This document shows positions 61,935 through 64,000 of a stretch of 64,000 bases of DNA, in pieces. Source of the stretch: Mytilus californianus. Taxonomy: Eukaryota; Mollusca; Bivalvia; Mytilida; Mytilidae. Where the stretch lies: contig NW_026262734.1 of the NCBI RefSeq assembly GCF_021869535.1, forward strand, positions 107,729,088-107,793,087, written 5' to 3'. The notes beneath the pieces were generated by a model that was not told the origin of the DNA, ran no database searches, and was given only the letters and a program-made list of their open reading frames with translations. Numbering within the stretch: position 1 is the first letter of the stretch; each line of letters begins with the position of its first letter. Position numbers and translations under genes: made by a program.

Positions 61935-62265
61935 TTGCAAAACGGAAAATAGTATTTATATTCTGACTTGTGGAACTTGCAAGCTGCAGTATGTTGGTGA
62001 AACAGAAACGAAATTCAACATCAGACTTAACAATCACCGGTCTTTTTATACAAAAGGAAGAAACTGTCCAATTACGAGACACCTCTTAAGAACAGGGCAT
62101 ACTTTTGAAAATATCACCTTTCAAATAATTGAGGTAAACCAAAATTGGGACTCCCAAAGAAGAAAACAGAGAGAAAGGTTCTGGATGCATCAGCTACGTA
62201 CTCTTGAACCTGATGGACTTAATGAGAGAGATGAAAAACAGTTCTACCCAAAACCAAAGGAATAA
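61888..62265 (+). CDS. GIY-YIG endonuclease domain of the Penelope-like element
   Basis: This frame is shifted relative to the RT ORF. It reads 'TVTKQRYNIYVTSNCKTENS', then 'IYILTCGTCKLQYVGET' (the GIY...YVG catalytic pair), 'IRLNNHRS' (conserved Arg) and 'RERFWMHQL' (conserved Glu region). All the expected GIY-YIG catalytic positions are present. A new ATG at 61888 is probably fortuitous. The frame overlaps the RT ORF end by 47 nt, which is what a simple indel would give. Confidence 0.85.
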   Translation: MGTVTKQRYNIYVTSNCKTENSIYILTCGTCKLQYVGETETKFNIRLNNHRSFYTKGRNCPITRHLLRTGHTFENITFQIIEVNQNWDSQRRKQRERFWMHQLRTLEPDGLNERDEKQFYPKPKE

Positions 62266-62348
62266 ATCCTGAACTTCATTCTATTTAACTAAAACAACTA
62301 TTTGTTTTGATTTAAGAATTGCTTGTACAATAAGCGGCAAAAATATTT

Positions 62349-62690
62349 TTCTAGACAATTTACAAACATAGATTTTTTATAGAACATCAAAAAATTTTGT
62401 TAAACTTTTACTCAAATTTTGTGTAGTTCAAGCTACAAAAATATTTTTTTGTCATGTATCAGATTTCACCTTGAGAGATGTACACGCCCGATGAAGCTAA
62501 TTTGTTTAGCGAAATATTGCGTGAATGATATAAAATATAACATCTAATTTTATAACACTCAATAGTATGTTAAAGTTACATTCTTAGGCACTTATATAAT
62601 TTAATGTAGTAACTGCATCAGTTTATTTACAAACTGATCCACACCTAGATAGATTGAATGTTGATTGTTGCTATTTTTAGACACTATATA
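62349..62690 (+). repeat. Right pLTR of the Penelope-like element
   Basis: Direct repeat of 59141-59482, ending at a (TA)n run. It holds the second hammerhead-like motif. Confidence 0.85.
62483..62523 (+). ncRNA. Hammerhead-ribozyme-like motif, right copy
   Basis: Base-for-base the same 41-nt core as at 59275-59315 (CACGC, CCGATGA, GCTAA/TTAGC, GAAATATT, GCGTG), although the flanking pLTR has several substitutions. Conservation of the fold against a changed background supports function at the time of insertion. Confidence 0.65.
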
Positions 62691-63050
62691 TATATATATA
62701 TTATATATATATATATAAACGCCTAAAAAGTGTACACAACAACACCAATAACAAAAAAAGGAACTATAAATGTAATTATTTATAAATATTTCGGATAACA
62801 GATATCCTTCATCAGTAAATATGATGATTGTGATGTTGAATGAATCATATATCAGTCTACTTAGATTAAACTATAACAATCTTGAAATTTATACAATAAA
62901 AAAGTCAAACCGAACATCAGGTAAGACGCTTGCCCTCGTGGGAAAATCGTTGACTATTATTCAGACGTTTTATATATATATATAACTCGTCTAAACATCA
63001 ACCCAACAATGTTAGATCTGTAAATTTGTTTTCGCAAATTTTTTGTTCCT

Positions 63051-63144
63051 CCCTCGCCGAGATTCGAACTCATGCTACTGAGATATCGTGACACCAAATC
63101 GCCTGCACTGTATCCGACGCGCTAGACCACACGACCACCTAGGC
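63051..63144 (-). repeat. tRNA-like sequence (SINE head or tRNA relic), copy 1
   Basis: Read on the minus strand, there is an A-box-like TGGTCTAGCGCG (63118-63129) and a perfect B-box core AGTTCGAATC (63061-63070). The spacing suits a Leu/Ser-type tRNA with a long variable arm. The acceptor ends do not pair convincingly, so it is a tRNA-derived promoter rather than a working tRNA. The same stretch repeats at about 63491-63585. Confidence 0.55.
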
Positions 63145-63490
63145 TTCACAAAAATAAAGCTTTCGGTGGCCGGGTGTTACCTTTCGTCGTCAGTTTTAAT
63201 CTAGCGTCGTAATACAGTACATGATATATAAGGCATGAAGATGGAATTGTTACAGATCAGCTGAAATATCTATTGTAAAGGATACTACAAATAAATGCAA
63301 GATACAATCACAGAAATAATTATATTTATAAGTACGTCTGAACCAGTGACAACTCTACAACAGATTTATCCATCCGATCACCAGCAGTGATGGTGATACA
63401 TGGCTGTGTACATTCTGTATATACAACTCGTCTAAACATCAACCCAACAATGTTAGATCAGTAAATTTGCTTTCGCAATTTTTTTGTTCT

Positions 63491-63585
63491 TCCCTCGCCG
63501 GGATTCGAACTCATGCTACTGAGATATCGTGACACCAAATCGCCTGCACTATGTCCGACGCGCTAGACCACACGACCACCTAGGC
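63491..63585 (-). repeat. tRNA-like sequence, copy 2
   Basis: Second copy of the tRNA-like stretch, with the A- and B-box words retained. Differences include 'tgtccgac' for 'tatccgac' on the plus strand. Confidence 0.55.
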
Positions 63586-63831
63586 TTTACAAAAATAAAG
63601 CTTTTGGTGGCCGGGTGTTACCTTTGCTCGTCAGTTTTAATCTAGCGTCGTAATACAGTACATGATATATAAGGCATGAAGATGGAATTGTTACATATCA
63701 GCTGAAATATCTATTGTTAAGGATCCTACAAATAAATGCAAGATACAGTCACAGAAATAATTATATTATTAAGTACGTCTGAACCAGTGACAACTCTACA
63801 ACAGATATATATATATATATATATATATATT

Positions 63832-64000
63832 TTGACTCTTTCAAAATTTAAGAGTCTATCCTAAATTGAGGTAAATTATATGGCCTTCCAAATACCGTTT
63901 CGATTCCTAACATCACTGAAGAGACATTAATTGTCGAAATCCGGATATGGTGTACAAATTTTTGCACCTCATGTTTGCGGTATACCATCTTTTCCGCTAG
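63832..64000. repeat. Family G repeat, cut by the window edge
   Basis: It matches 58602-58782 in the same orientation with about ten differences. Its recurrence on both sides of the Penelope-like element suggests a segmental duplication or two independent insertions of the same family. Confidence 0.7.

Larger units (their letters stand above)
59141..62690 (+). mobile_element. Penelope-like retroelement, near full length
   Basis: The order is direct repeat (59141-59482), RT-bearing frame, GIY-YIG endonuclease, direct repeat (62349-62690). The repeats are about 342 bp and differ at about nine positions by eye, so the copy is relatively young or recently rearranged. Such repeats (pLTRs) and a RT plus GIY-YIG order define EN+ Penelope-like elements of the Poseidon/Neptune type. 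Lesions: TAA at 59943-59945, a frameshift near 61890, and apparent loss of the CCHH-type Cys motif normally found between RT and GIY-YIG. The copy is not autonomous but close to it. Confidence 0.85.
62985..63806. repeat. Tandem duplication, about 381-bp unit at 441-bp spacing
   Basis: 62985-63366 is repeated at 63426-63806 with few changes ('actcgtctaaacatcaaccc' to 'gaccagtgacaactctac'-like ends). Each unit holds a tRNA-like stretch on the minus strand. TA runs lie on either side of the pair. Confidence 0.8.

Overview
The window looks like nuclear DNA of a marine bivalve, most likely a Mytilus-type mussel. It is AT-rich, its genes are split by long introns with GT-AG borders, and about ten families of interspersed repeats recur on both strands. 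The genes found are typical of bivalves: an SLC22-type organic cation transporter, secreted IgGFc-binding-like proteins and an EGF-like secreted protein. Nothing bacterial (operons, ribosome binding sites, CRISPR) is present. Species assignment is inference from repeat and gene style; no database was searched.

Layout. 0.5-6.1 kb (minus): 5' part of a secreted coiled-coil gene whose first coding exon carries two frameshifts; its 3' part lies left of the window. 7.8-32.1 kb (plus): nine recognisable exons of an SLC22-type transporter, in order and in matching phase. It has an in-frame TGA in the first MFS loop, and the exon that should encode the last membrane segment is missing. Its introns hold a degraded reverse transcriptase, a 10-bp-TSD Mutator-like element, a palindromic minisatellite, and a 0.5 kb tandem-repeat block present in two opposite orientations. 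34.1-35.5 kb: a 1.4 kb TIR element with a second TIR element nested in it. 39.1-40.2 kb (minus): weak exon candidates. 40.6-41.5 kb (minus): 3' fragment of a LINE ORF. 45.5-46.7 kb (plus): a disrupted secreted EGF-like gene. 48.7-50.8 kb: a small MITE and tandem repeats. 53.2-55.4 kb (minus): an IgGFc-binding-like gene with one homopolymer frameshift and one nonsense codon. 58.0 kb: one orphan putative membrane exon. 59.1-62.7 kb (plus): a nearly complete Penelope-like element (RT plus GIY-YIG) between two about 342 bp direct repeats, each holding a hammerhead-ribozyme-like fold. 63.0-63.8 kb: a duplicated unit with a tRNA-like head.

Overall, every host gene long enough to judge is broken: the transporter, the coiled-coil gene, the EGF-like gene and the IgGFc gene. 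Either this is a decaying, repeat-rich, possibly dispensable haplotype, or the assembly keeps residual indel errors. The homopolymer position of one frameshift favours sequencing error there. The in-frame stops and the missing exon favour real decay. The strongest unusual signals are the paired hammerhead-like motifs of the Penelope-like element, the MFS-loop stop next to a GC splice donor, and the large inverted minisatellite and tandem blocks.
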